A DNA stretch of 64,000 nucleotides, taken from assembly GCF_003176915.1 (NCBI RefSeq), contig NZ_CP029619.1:930001-994000 (forward strand), given 5' to 3'. The first letter of the stretch is position 1. Every line of letters begins with the position of its first letter. The position numbers and the translations under genes are program-made. Of this stretch, positions 9,528 through 18,666 are shown piece by piece. The notes beneath the pieces were generated by a model. That model made no database searches. It was not told where the DNA came from and saw only the letters and a list, made by a program, of their open reading frames with translations. The DNA is from Candidatus Cardinium hertigii. GTDB taxonomy: Bacteria > Bacteroidota > Bacteroidia > Cytophagales > Amoebophilaceae.

Positions 9528-10442
9528 ATGGTAAAAAGATTAAAACATGATGGACTAGCCAAACTAATCCTTTCAGATCCAATAGCTGCTCAGGAATTTC
9601 TAACCCATTATTTACCAGAATCTTGTAAATCGTTATTGGATTTAACCACGATTAAGGTTGAAAAAGAATCCTTTGTAGAGGAAGATTTAAAGCAAAAGTT
9701 CAGTGATTTGGTTTTCTCGATCAAAATGAAAAACAATGAACAAGCATTCATTTACACATTGATAGAAGCTGAGGTTAGTCCTAAGTATTGGACGGCATAC
9801 AAGTTATGGAAATATACATTTTTGCTACTCGAAAGACATAAAACGAAAAAGACATCAAAATTACCCCTCATAATTCCCATAGTCGTATATCATGGGAATA
9901 GACCCTTTAATGCCCCAAGAAATTTATGGGACTTATTTAGTCACCCCGCTCTTGCTCAATCATTTATGGGAGGAGATTATCAACTGGTAGACTTGTATGC
10001 TATGTCCGATGACGAGATTAAGCAAAAGGCACATTTAGGCATGCTCGAATACTTTATGAAGTATATATATTCTCGTGATATAATTAAGTTATGGGAAGAA
10101 TTTTTAGAAACCTTTAAATCTTGTATTCTTCTTGACAAGGAAAAAGGTTATATTTATATGAGAAATTTCTTATGGTATAGCGACAGCAAACTACCTGAAG
10201 ATAAACAGTCTGTTCTAGAAAAGGTTATCACAAAATATCTACCTAGAGAGGATAAAGAAGATATTATGAGAACTATAGCACAAAAATATAGGGACGAAGG
10301 GATCCAAATAGGGCAAGAAAAAGGAAAGATAGAAATAGCTAAGGCTATGTTTCTCAAAGGCTACCCTATGGAAGATATCGTGCTTCTTACTGGCTTGCCT
10401 TTTTCTCATATCCAAGGTCTTATAAAGGAAAAAGGTTCCTAA
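9528..10442 (+). CDS. Rpn/YhgA-like PD-(D/E)XK nuclease, family A copy 2
   Basis: This is the shortest copy, 304 residues, with a single GIQIGQEK unit before the C-terminal tail. Outside the repeat it matches the other copies almost residue for residue, with Lys instead of Arg at residue 66. The putative nuclease core (Asp60, Glu80, Glu82) is intact, so the protein could be functional. It has its own full leader, so separate transcription is plausible. Confidence 0.88.
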   Translation: MVKRLKHDGLAKLILSDPIAAQEFLTHYLPESCKSLLDLTTIKVEKESFVEEDLKQKFSDLVFSIKMKNNEQAFIYTLIEAEVSPKYWTAYKLWKYTFLLLERHKTKKTSKLPLIIPIVVYHGNRPFNAPRNLWDLFSHPALAQSFMGGDYQLVDLYAMSDDEIKQKAHLGMLEYFMKYIYSRDIIKLWEEFLETFKSCILLDKEKGYIYMRNFLWYSDSKLPEDKQSVLEKVITKYLPREDKEDIMRTIAQKYRDEGIQIGQEKGKIEIAKAMFLKGYPMEDIVLLTGLPFSHIQGLIKEKGS

Positions 10443-10785
10443 TTAGGATAGCTCTGGTAGTGTTCAATGAGTTTTGTCAGCCTCCTGCTTCCTTAAGGAG
10501 ACTAGCTATAAGAAAGGCATAGGGTCTTCCTTATAATCTTCTGGGCCATATTTTCACTTTAGCACGTATACATACAGGCCTCTATCGAAGCGTACTCGAA
10601 AGTTTTTATTGGGACAATGTCCCATAAGGACTTAACGAAGTTTCTGACGCATTACATCAAACAAAATTGAAAAATTTAAATGATAGTTAGCCTACCTTCC
10701 TTGGGTTCTAAGGCCTTGCTGAATCGCACCTATGCAAGGCTGATAGATGACACATTAATTTAATACTTTTGAGTAAGTTATCTTT

Positions 10786-11820
10786 ATGGTAAAAAGATTA
10801 AAACATGATGGACTAGCCAAACTAATCCTTTCAGATCCAATAGCTGCTCAGGAATTTCTAACCCATTATTTACCAGAATCTTGTAAATCGTTATTGGATT
10901 TAACCACGATTAAGGTTGAAAAAGAATCCTTTGTAGAGGAAGATTTAAAGCAAAAGTTCAGTGATTTGGTTTTCTCGATCAAAATGAAAAACAATGAACA
11001 AGCATTCATTTACACATTGATAGAAGCTGAGGTTAGTCCTAAGTATTGGACGGCATACAAGTTATGGAAATATACATTTTTGCTACTCGAAAGACATAAA
11101 ACGAAAAAGACATCAAAATTACCCCTCATAATTCCCATAGTCGTATATCATGGGAATAGACCCTTTAATGCCCCAAGAAATTTATGGGACTTATTTAGTC
11201 ACCCCGCTCTTGCTCAATCATTTATGGGAGGAGATTATCAACTGGTAGACTTGTATGCTATGTCCGATGACGAGATTAAGCAAAAGGCACATTTAGGCAT
11301 GCTCGAATACTTTATGAAGTATATATATTCTCGTGATATAATTAAGTTATGGGAAGAATTTTTAGAAACCTTTAAATCTTGTATTCTTCTTGACAAGGAA
11401 AAAGGTTATATTTATATGAGAAATTTCTTATGGTATAGCGACAGCAAACTACCTGAAGATAAACAGTCTGTTCTAGAAAAGGTTATCACAAAATATCTAC
11501 CTAGAGAGGATAAAGAAGATATTATGAGAACTATAGCACAAAAATATAGGGACGAAGGGATCCAAATAGGGCAAGAAAAAGGGATCCAAATAGGGCAAGA
11601 AAAAGGGATCCAAATAGGGCAAGAAAAAGGGATCCAAATAGGGCAAGAAAAAGGGATCCAAATAGGGCAAGAAAAAGGGATCCAAATAGGGCAAGAAAAA
11701 GGAAAGATAGAAATAGCTAAGGCTATGTTTCTCAAAGGCTACCCTATGGAAGATATCGTGCTTCTTACTGGCTTGCCTTTTTCTCATATCCAAGGTCTTA
11801 TAAAGGAAAAAGGTTCCTAA
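10786..11820 (+). CDS. Rpn/YhgA-like PD-(D/E)XK nuclease, family A copy 3
   Basis: This is the longest copy, 344 residues, with six GIQIGQEK units (11560-11703). The repeat is rich in Gln, Glu, Lys, Ile and Gly and has an eight-residue period. It probably forms an extended or helical spacer between the nuclease domain and the C-terminal tail, so copy number may set linker length. The catalytic region is the same as in copy 2. Confidence 0.88.
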   Translation: MVKRLKHDGLAKLILSDPIAAQEFLTHYLPESCKSLLDLTTIKVEKESFVEEDLKQKFSDLVFSIKMKNNEQAFIYTLIEAEVSPKYWTAYKLWKYTFLLLERHKTKKTSKLPLIIPIVVYHGNRPFNAPRNLWDLFSHPALAQSFMGGDYQLVDLYAMSDDEIKQKAHLGMLEYFMKYIYSRDIIKLWEEFLETFKSCILLDKEKGYIYMRNFLWYSDSKLPEDKQSVLEKVITKYLPREDKEDIMRTIAQKYRDEGIQIGQEKGIQIGQEKGIQIGQEKGIQIGQEKGIQIGQEKGIQIGQEKGKIEIAKAMFLKGYPMEDIVLLTGLPFSHIQGLIKEKGS

Positions 11821-12164
11821 TTAGGATAGCTCTGGTAGTGTTCAATGAGTTTTGTCAGCCTCCTGCTTCCTTAAGGAGACTAGCTATAAGAAAGGCATAG
11901 GGTCTTCCTTATAATCTTCTGGGCCATATTTTCACTTTAGCACGTATACATACAGGCCTCTATCGAAGCGTACTCGAAAGTTTTTATTGGGACAATGTCC
12001 CATAAGGACTTAACGAAGTTTCTGACGCATTACATCAAACAAAATTGAAAAATTTAAATGATCAGTTAGCCTACCTTCCTTGGGTTCTAAGGCCTTGCTG
12101 AATCGCACCTATGCAAGGCTGATAGATGACACATTAATTTAATACTTTTGAGTAAGTTATCTTT

Positions 12165-13103
12165 ATGGTAAAAAGATTAAAACATGATGGACTAGCCAAA
12201 CTAATCCTTTCAGATCCAATAGCTGCTCAGGAATTTCTAACCCATTATTTACCAGAATCTTGTAAATCGTTATTGGATTTAACCACGATTAAGGTTGAAA
12301 AAGAATCCTTTGTAGAGGAAGATTTAAAGCAAAAGTTCAGTGATTTGGTTTTCTCGATCAAAATGAAAAACAATGAACAAGCATTCATTTACACATTGAT
12401 AGAAGCTGAGGTTAGTCCTAAGTATTGGACGGCATACAAATTATGGAAATATACATTTTTGCTACTCGAAAGACATAAAACGAAAAAGACATCAAAATTA
12501 CCCCTCATAATTCCCATAGTCGTATATCATGGGAATAGACCCTTTAATGCCCCAAGAAATTTATGGGACTTATTTAGTCACCCCGCTCTTGCTCAATCGT
12601 TTATGGGAGGAGATTATCAACTGGTAGACTTGTATGCTATGTCCGATGACGAGATTAAGCAAAAGGCACATTTAGGCATGCTCGAATACTTTATGAAGTA
12701 TATATATTCTCGTGATATAATTAAGTTATGGGAAGAATTTTTAGAAACCTTTAAATCTTGTATTCTTCTTGACAAGGAAAAAGGTTATATTTATATGAGA
12801 AATTTCTTATGGTATAGCGACAGCAAACTACCTGAAGATAAACAGTCTGTTCTAGAAAAGGTTATCACAAAATATCTACCTAGAGAGGATAAAGAAGATA
12901 TTATGAGAACTATAGCACAAAAATATAGGGACGAAGGGATCCAAATAGGGCAAGAAAAAGGGATCCAAATAGGGCAAGAAAAAGGAAAGATAGAAATAGC
13001 TAAGGCTATGTTTCTCAAAGGCTACCCTATGGAAGATATCGTGCTTCTTACTGGCTTGCCTTTTTCTCATATCCAAGGTCTTATAAAGGAAAAAGGTTCC
13101 TAA
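12165..13103 (+). CDS. Rpn/YhgA-like PD-(D/E)XK nuclease, family A copy 4
   Basis: This 312-residue copy has two GIQIGQEK units and an intact core and tail. It is the last of the array. About 70 bases after its stop the repeat unit breaks off and becomes IS66-derived sequence on the other strand. Confidence 0.88.
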   Translation: MVKRLKHDGLAKLILSDPIAAQEFLTHYLPESCKSLLDLTTIKVEKESFVEEDLKQKFSDLVFSIKMKNNEQAFIYTLIEAEVSPKYWTAYKLWKYTFLLLERHKTKKTSKLPLIIPIVVYHGNRPFNAPRNLWDLFSHPALAQSFMGGDYQLVDLYAMSDDEIKQKAHLGMLEYFMKYIYSRDIIKLWEEFLETFKSCILLDKEKGYIYMRNFLWYSDSKLPEDKQSVLEKVITKYLPREDKEDIMRTIAQKYRDEGIQIGQEKGIQIGQEKGKIEIAKAMFLKGYPMEDIVLLTGLPFSHIQGLIKEKGS

Positions 13104-13173
13104 TTAGGATAGCTCTGGTAGTGTTCAATGAGTTTTGTCAGCCTCCTGCTTCCTTAAGGAGACTAGCTATAAG

Positions 13174-13490
13174 ATTGGTAAAGATCCAGCACCATCCTAA
13201 TTTGTCTCTATTATAATGACTCGTTTCATCTATATGAAATATTTTACTTTTCCTAATGGTTTTTTAAAGCTTGGTAGGCTGTTTGGTATTTTGAGAATAC
13301 GCTAGATCCGTGTAAAAGCCTATTAAAGCTTCAATTACTGGTTTTACCTTAGGGTCAAAGGTATCTGATGTAACAAACACCTTTAGGTAGAGAAGCAGCG
13401 TAGCGCTTGCCACATTGTCTACAATGGCCGTGATGCACATGATAATTGATAGGGTTTAATTTCCGGTAGATCTGCTTTTTGGTGCACATA
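13174..13490 (-). pseudogene. IS66-family transposase remnant
   Basis: On the minus strand, broken frames give recognisable IS66 transposase (TnpC) pieces in the right order. First comes VHHGHCRQCGKRYAASLPKGV, the zinc-finger region (about 13385-13455). Next is FDPKVKPVIEAFNRLLHGSSVFS (13285-13355). Then FHIDETSHYNRDKLGWCWIF, containing the conserved DETS catalytic aspartate (13180-13245). At least two frameshifts and in-frame stops separate these pieces. The piece ends exactly at the edge of the Rpn-A array, which suggests that the array or a deletion cut the element. It is not functional. Confidence 0.75.
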
Positions 13491-13563
13491 AGGGTTGGGT
13501 GCTATCGCTGCCGCTCATCTGAACGGACACCGATAGTTAGCCCTATTCTATCGGGGTAAAGCA

Positions 13564-15078
13564 TTAAGAAAGGCAGACTGCTTGGTCAGCCAGCATTTTC
13601 TTTAAGGATTTACTTATGGCATAGAATAGGCCTATTGTAATGGTATTTAGAAATAAATATGCAAATCCTGGTTGTAAAGATATCAGTTTTTCGGACCATA
13701 AAGGGTAGGAAGCTAATATAAGAAATGTTAATACAAGAAGTATAAATCCCTTTTTATAGTAGGGTATAGGGTAATAGCTTTGGCCTATACAGTAAGCGGA
13801 TAGAGCCATAGCGATGCTACTGCTCATGGTAGCATAGATGCAACCCCAATGGCCAAATCTTGGGATCAGCAGGCATACTAAAACCCATGCAATAAGACTT
13901 CCGCCTGCAGTTATCCAAGCAATATAGAAGGTTTGGTTGCTAACTTTGAAGGAAATTGTAAAGTTGTAAAAAATACCCAAGCAAACATGTATAAAAGCTA
14001 AGTAAGGCAGCACTTCAATAAAGTGATGGGAATAAGCGCTGGGTAAGAACACTTGTATTATCCACTTTATATTGAGACTGAAAAGTGACAAAGCTAGGCA
14101 AGCTGTATAAAGGTAGAGGTACATAAGTTGACTATATAATTTGGGGCTATTGTTGTGTTTGGTCTGCTTGAACAGGAATGGTTCCACTGCATATTTAAAT
14201 GCTTGTATGCCCCATGCAAAGCAAGTTGCCCATTTGTAAGTCATGCCTAACTTCCCTACTATTGCTTCTTTGGTATCCCCATTACAGAAGGCGGAGGGTA
14301 GTAATGAGCGAAAGAGTAGTACGGGTAATTGATCATGCAGTCTTAAGAACAACGTGCTAAGTAACGCAGGGGTAGCATAGCGTACCATGCGCTGTATGGT
14401 ATGGCCGTGCCAAATCCAGCGGAATCCTTTAAAGTAGGGGAAGGTAAAAGGTAAAGTAAGGATACTAGCCAGTAAATTAGCTATAAAAATAGCGTCTTCA
14501 GGATTCAGCTGTACGGTGATAAAGGGTAAATAGGTAGAAATGGTGCGCGCGACAGCAGCTAATCCCATAGGAAAATAAAGCAACATAAAGGATAAGCCAG
14601 CAAAAGCCAAAACTTGTATAAATTTGAGCAATAGTAATTGAGACATTTTGTGTGTGGTACGTAACCTTGTATGGACTATAGATAGCAGTGTGTCTAGTGG
14701 AAGGAGCAAGGCTACATAATAGAAATAACGTATGTGCATCAAATGGCCAGTTATTTGGGCGATCTGTGGGGCTGCCATCCAGATGGTTAGGGATAGCAAT
14801 AAGCCTGTAAGCGTCAGTAGGGTGGTAACAATATTGAAAGTATACTGCTGTCCTAATGTAGGTGCAAATCTGCAATAGGCCATATCCATAGCTAGAAAGT
14901 AGAGCACTTGGCCCAAAGCCAAATAACCATAGAATTCTGTAATTACCCCATAAGCACTAGGGGAGAGTCGGGTTGCGTGCAGCCATAAATTAATTAGGTA
15001 GGAGCATCCACGTAGGGCAAAAGATCCGAAGCTATATAGAATGGTTTCCTTAGCAACTGTTTTAAGGGGATGTTGCAT
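13564..15078 (-). CDS. Polysaccharide/lipid flippase (Wzx/MATE-like membrane protein)
   Basis: This 504-residue protein has about twelve to fourteen hydrophobic segments spread over its length. Its opening (TVAKETILYSFGSFALRGCSYLINLWLHATRLSPSAYGVITEFYGYLALGQV split by loops) is typical of the polysaccharide biosynthesis / oligosaccharide flippase family within the MOP superfamily. Such proteins move lipid-linked glycans or lipid II-like carriers across the inner membrane. No glycan-synthesis genes lie beside it here, so the substrate is unknown. The gene is followed by IS66 debris and preceded by tRNA-Leu. Confidence 0.8.
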   Translation of the reverse strand: MQHPLKTVAKETILYSFGSFALRGCSYLINLWLHATRLSPSAYGVITEFYGYLALGQVLYFLAMDMAYCRFAPTLGQQYTFNIVTTLLTLTGLLLSLTIWMAAPQIAQITGHLMHIRYFYYVALLLPLDTLLSIVHTRLRTTHKMSQLLLLKFIQVLAFAGLSFMLLYFPMGLAAVARTISTYLPFITVQLNPEDAIFIANLLASILTLPFTFPYFKGFRWIWHGHTIQRMVRYATPALLSTLFLRLHDQLPVLLFRSLLPSAFCNGDTKEAIVGKLGMTYKWATCFAWGIQAFKYAVEPFLFKQTKHNNSPKLYSQLMYLYLYTACLALSLFSLNIKWIIQVFLPSAYSHHFIEVLPYLAFIHVCLGIFYNFTISFKVSNQTFYIAWITAGGSLIAWVLVCLLIPRFGHWGCIYATMSSSIAMALSAYCIGQSYYPIPYYKKGFILLVLTFLILASYPLWSEKLISLQPGFAYLFLNTITIGLFYAISKSLKKMLADQAVCLS

Positions 15079-15137
15079 AGCTATTTGTATTTTATGCGCT
15101 GGCCGTAAGGTTACTAAGTATCGTATAGCGCGATAAG

Positions 15138-15221
15138 TACCTGGGGCCGGAATCGAACCGGCACGATATCTCTATCATTGGTTTTTGAGACCAACGCGTC
15201 TACCTATTCCGCCACCCAGGC
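15138..15221 (-). tRNA. tRNA-Leu (anticodon CAA)
   Basis: Read on the minus strand, an 84-nt cloverleaf starts GCCTGGGTGGCGGAAT. The anticodon loop CTCAAAA gives CAA, a long variable arm is present, and the T loop is GTTCGAATC. No CCA is encoded. It lies tail-to-head with tRNA-Cys. Confidence 0.95.
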
Positions 15222-15231
15222 AAACACAAAG

Positions 15232-15302
15232 AGGTCGCGAGTGGGTTCGAACCACCGTACGAGGTTTTGCAGACCTCTGCCTAACCACTCGGCCACGCGA
15301 CC
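15232..15302 (-). tRNA. tRNA-Cys (anticodon GCA)
   Basis: A 71-nt cloverleaf on the minus strand begins GGTCGCGTGGCCGAGTGG. The anticodon loop CTGCAAA gives GCA. The discriminator is T, as expected for tRNA-Cys. It sits 10 bases upstream of tRNA-Leu on the same strand, so the two are probably co-transcribed. Confidence 0.95.
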
Positions 15303-15338
15303 AATTATACGTTTTCCCTGCCTGCAAGGAAGCAGGTC

Positions 15339-17156
15339 TTATTCTTTATGCGTTTCTTTTTTTTGTTTCTGTTGGGTTCCCAGTTTTTCCTTTAAATCAG
15401 CAAAAGCTTCAAATCCTCCCTGTAATGGTTTAGCAGAAGCAGCTGTTGTTGTTTTTTTTGTTTCTTTCGGTGGTGTTTTGCGCTTTATTTCTTGTTTGGC
15501 ATGCGCTGTATCCTCTGAAGCAGGCGTATGTACAACTTGATGCGATAAAATAATCTTTTTATCTGCTTTAGAGAATTTCATTACCTGAAATTCTAATTCT
15601 TCCCCTACTTCTGCTTCTTTACCATCTGCTTTGAGGAGATGATGGATAGGCACATGTCCTTCTATGCCATGCACTAATTCAACAGAAGCACCACGATCAG
15701 AAATCTTCTCTAGGATAGTTCCTTTGTGTGTACTTCCTATTTTAAAGATTTTTTCACAAACTTCCCATGGGTTTTCTTCTAGTTGTTTGAGACCCAGAGA
15801 GAGCCGTCGATTTTCTTTTTCAATGCCCAGTACAATGGTTTCTAACTTTTCTCCTAGCTTTAAAACATCAGCAGGGTGTGCAATGCGTTTGGTCCAAGAG
15901 AGGCCTGAAACATGGAGCAACCCCTCTACACCAGGTTCCAGCTCTACAAAAGCACCAAAGTGGGTAAGATTGCGAACAATACCTTCCTGTTTAGATCCTA
16001 CTGCATAAGTAGTTAAGAAGTTATCCTGCTCCCACGGATCTCCCGTTAGTTGTTTAATACCTAAAGATATTTTATGATTCTTACGGTCTAATAGCAGCAC
16101 CATAGCTTCTACGATATCACCTACTTTGTAGTGCTCATGCACATTACGCAAATATTGAGACCAGGAGATTTCTGAAATATGTATAAGCCCCTCAATACCA
16201 GGTATCACCTCTAGAAAAAGACCATAGTCTGCGATATTCGTAATTCTACCTTTTACGCTGGATCCTACTTCTATCGTATCCGGTAGTAAATCCCATGGAT
16301 GCGTTTCAAGCTGCTTCATCCCTAAGGATATGCGTTTTTTATCCTCATTAAATCCTGTTACCACTACGCGTATCTGCTGGCCAAGAGAGAGGACGTCCTC
16401 TGGATGATTGATTCTGTTCCAAGCAATATCTGTAATATGTAGCAACCCATCTATGCCACCCAAATCAATGAAAGCGCCAAATTTTGTCATATTTTTAACG
16501 TAACCTTCTAGAATTTGTCCCTTCTCAAGGTTATTGATGATTTCCAGTTTTTGCCCTTCTAATTTTTTCTCAATGAGCGCTTTATGAGAAACCACTACGT
16601 TATCGTTGGTATGGTTGATTTTGATAACAGCTACATCAATTGTTTTCCCTACGAATATATCAAAATCTAAGACTGGCTTAATGTCTATTTGGGAACCAGG
16701 AAGGAATGTTTCAATTTCATTAATTTCTATAATCAATCCACCTTTGGTTCTACGCTTTACTACTCCCTCCAATATTTCCCCATATTCCAAAGCATGCTGA
16801 ATTTTTTCCCATGCCCTTACTAGTTTTGCTTTTTTTCGGGAGAGTATCAATTGACCCTGTGCATTCTCTGTCTCTTCAATATATACCTCCACTTTATCAC
16901 CTGGTTGTAAATCTGGAAGATCCCTAAACTCAGAAGCAGCAATCAGACCGTCTGACTTGTACCCAACACTAACGATCACATCTTTAGCTGTTAGGCTGAT
17001 AACTACCCCTTCTATTACCTCATATTGATGGATAGTACTTAAGGTTGCACTGTATTGGGCAGCTAGTTCACTTCTTTCTTTATCCGTATAGACATGATCC
17101 AACTGGTTGGCGCTGTCAAATTGATCCCGGCTCAAAACGCCTTCTGCTTTATTCAT
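15339..17156 (-). CDS. rpsA: 30S ribosomal protein S1
   Basis: S1 binds mRNA on the small subunit and helps initiation, which matters in Bacteroidota because Shine-Dalgarno sites are weak. The 605 residues hold six S1/OB-fold repeats, most clearly EGYVKNMTKFGAFIDLGGIDGLLHI, KGRITNIADYGLFLEVIPGIEGLIHIS and EGIVRNLTHFGAFVELEPGVEGLLHVS. Each repeat is followed by the KISLG/RLSLG-type strand and a DPWE or NPWE linker. The C-terminus is a Lys/Thr/Ala-rich tail. The gene is transcribed towards tRNA-Cys and tRNA-Leu. Confidence 0.96.
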   Translation of the reverse strand: MNKAEGVLSRDQFDSANQLDHVYTDKERSELAAQYSATLSTIHQYEVIEGVVISLTAKDVIVSVGYKSDGLIAASEFRDLPDLQPGDKVEVYIEETENAQGQLILSRKKAKLVRAWEKIQHALEYGEILEGVVKRRTKGGLIIEINEIETFLPGSQIDIKPVLDFDIFVGKTIDVAVIKINHTNDNVVVSHKALIEKKLEGQKLEIINNLEKGQILEGYVKNMTKFGAFIDLGGIDGLLHITDIAWNRINHPEDVLSLGQQIRVVVTGFNEDKKRISLGMKQLETHPWDLLPDTIEVGSSVKGRITNIADYGLFLEVIPGIEGLIHISEISWSQYLRNVHEHYKVGDIVEAMVLLLDRKNHKISLGIKQLTGDPWEQDNFLTTYAVGSKQEGIVRNLTHFGAFVELEPGVEGLLHVSGLSWTKRIAHPADVLKLGEKLETIVLGIEKENRRLSLGLKQLEENPWEVCEKIFKIGSTHKGTILEKISDRGASVELVHGIEGHVPIHHLLKADGKEAEVGEELEFQVMKFSKADKKIILSHQVVHTPASEDTAHAKQEIKRKTPPKETKKTTTAASAKPLQGGFEAFADLKEKLGTQQKQKKETHKE

Positions 17157-17566
17157 AAGGACAAGTATTGCTTGTATGGTTATGTTGCTGTAAATAACTA
17201 AAGATGTGCTACGTTACAAGTTAGCTATTTACTGCTTGTGATTGAAAAATAAACTATATGCTAAACCTTTTCCTACAATTAATGTAAATTAAATAGCATT
17301 AGCCAGGTTAAAGCTAAATAAATTTACGAAAAAAATAATAGGGATCATACCGTCTTACAGACTTATAGGAATGTGTTGGATATAAGGCTTATTTACATAA
17401 GATAACGGCTGCAATAGTTTGTACAGTATGTTCACCTGTGGCACAATGGGGATCTCAGTATGATTTTTACAGCATAGGGTAGCCCTGTTGTATAAATAGT
17501 GGATAACTAGCCTAGCTATACAAAAAAAGAAGTGTATAGAAGCCATCATTCAGATTAAACAGAGGG
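17157..17566. other. Spacer with no recognisable feature
   Basis: This 410-bp AT-rich stretch lies between rpsA and the enoyl-CoA hydratase gene, both on the minus strand. It probably contains the rpsA promoter. A 64-codon minus-strand frame at 17355-17549 has no family features, and I do not count it as a gene. Confidence 0.5.
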
Positions 17567-18388
17567 TTACTTTGTTTCTAGCAAAACTGTTTTATCAACG
17601 ATTTTAATTAGTTTTTCTTTGATATCTGCTGTCTTAAAGCAGCTAGCGAATCCATTTGCTTCTGTTTGAAAACCATTTTCATCCGGGTTTTCAGCTGCGT
17701 TGACACAGGCTACTAGAATGCCTGTAATGTCTTTATTATTGACAATGGCCGTAAGGTATTGCTTAGCTTTTTTTAACATTTCTTCTTTATAGCTTACTAC
17801 TTCACTGACCAGATCCAACTGTTTAGCATGTTCTGCACGAATTGATTTTTTAATCATTAAGTATTCCAACGCCTTTGCTTTCCCCAGTAATTTAGTTAAG
17901 CGCTGGGTTCCTCCAAAAGCAGGAATAATACCAAAAGAAGTTTCTGGAAAAGCAAGCGTGGCATTCTCAGTAGCCACGCGAAAATGGCATGCCAAGGCCA
18001 ATTCAACCCCTGCACCCAATGTATGGCCATTGATAGCAGCCATAATAGGTTTGGGACAGTTTTCTATAAACGCCAGCACGTCTTGACCATTTTCTGCAAA
18101 TTTTCTTGCGTTCAATTCGTTCAGTTTTAGTAGCTCAGCTATGTCTACCCCTAATGAAAAGATTTGCTCACCCGCTCCCGTAATGATTACACCCCTTATA
18201 TCCTCATTATCATAAACCTCTTGAATGGTAGCATGGAGCTCACTCAAGCTTTGTTCTGTTATCGTAGAAGATTTTGGATCACCTGTAAAGGTAATTGTTA
18301 AAATACCTTCCTCTAGATTACAATGTAATGATTTCATTTTTTCCATTTTAGAGCCAAATTGATTGGTGAATTGACAAGTATAATTCAT
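17567..18388 (-). CDS. Enoyl-CoA hydratase/isomerase family protein
   Basis: This crotonase-fold protein of 273 residues probably hydrates 2-enoyl-CoA or a related acyl-CoA. The family core is AAINGHTLGAGVELALACHFRVAT, with an oxyanion-hole Gly and the first catalytic Glu. It is followed by LAFPETSFGIIPAFGGTQRL with the second Glu. Both acid residues are present, so activity is likely. The first 14-17 residues (MNYTCQFTNQFGSK) precede the usual N-terminus, and ATGs at residues 15 and 18 are likely alternative starts. No other beta-oxidation gene is nearby, so the substrate is unknown. Confidence 0.88.
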   Translation of the reverse strand: MNYTCQFTNQFGSKMEKMKSLHCNLEEGILTITFTGDPKSSTITEQSLSELHATIQEVYDNEDIRGVIITGAGEQIFSLGVDIAELLKLNELNARKFAENGQDVLAFIENCPKPIMAAINGHTLGAGVELALACHFRVATENATLAFPETSFGIIPAFGGTQRLTKLLGKAKALEYLMIKKSIRAEHAKQLDLVSEVVSYKEEMLKKAKQYLTAIVNNKDITGILVACVNAAENPDENGFQTEANGFASCFKTADIKEKLIKIVDKTVLLETK

Positions 18389-18666
18389 AATAAAATAAAA
18401 TAATTGCTATTATATTGCCTGTATAAACCATAGGCTTAAGCAAAAAGCCTAACCTTGATAGGCTATTCCAAATATATAGGATATTTAAATAGTTAAGCAA
18501 ATTTTTTGAAGCTAGCTTAGCTAGAAATATACCACTTCCTAAGCTTAAGCAGTTCCAGAAACTGCTCTTACCTTTTGGGTTCAGCTTAAAAAGAAAGATA
18601 TAAACCAACGGGTAATCCTTGTAGGATAGCAGATAAGAAGAAAGGAAGGCAGGTCTTTGTAGCGGT

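Larger units (their letters stand above)
7925..13173 (+). repeat. Tandem array of four 1.26-1.38-kb units, each with a Rpn-A gene
   Basis: Four head-to-tail units (7925-9254, 9255-10512, 10513-11890, 11891-13173) each hold a 273-bp leader, one nuclease gene and an about 75-bp tail. The leaders are almost identical; copy 4 has one extra base near 12062. Length differences come almost wholly from a 24-bp in-frame repeat inside the gene, present 4, 1, 6 and 2 times. Each leader has a GGGACAATGTCCC palindrome (first copy 8023-8035). The array ends abruptly against an IS66 remnant. The uniformity points to recent amplification or continuing gene conversion. Confidence 0.95.

Noticed and set aside
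17355-17549. 64-codon minus-strand frame
   Set aside because: No recognisable features; it lies in the rpsA upstream spacer.
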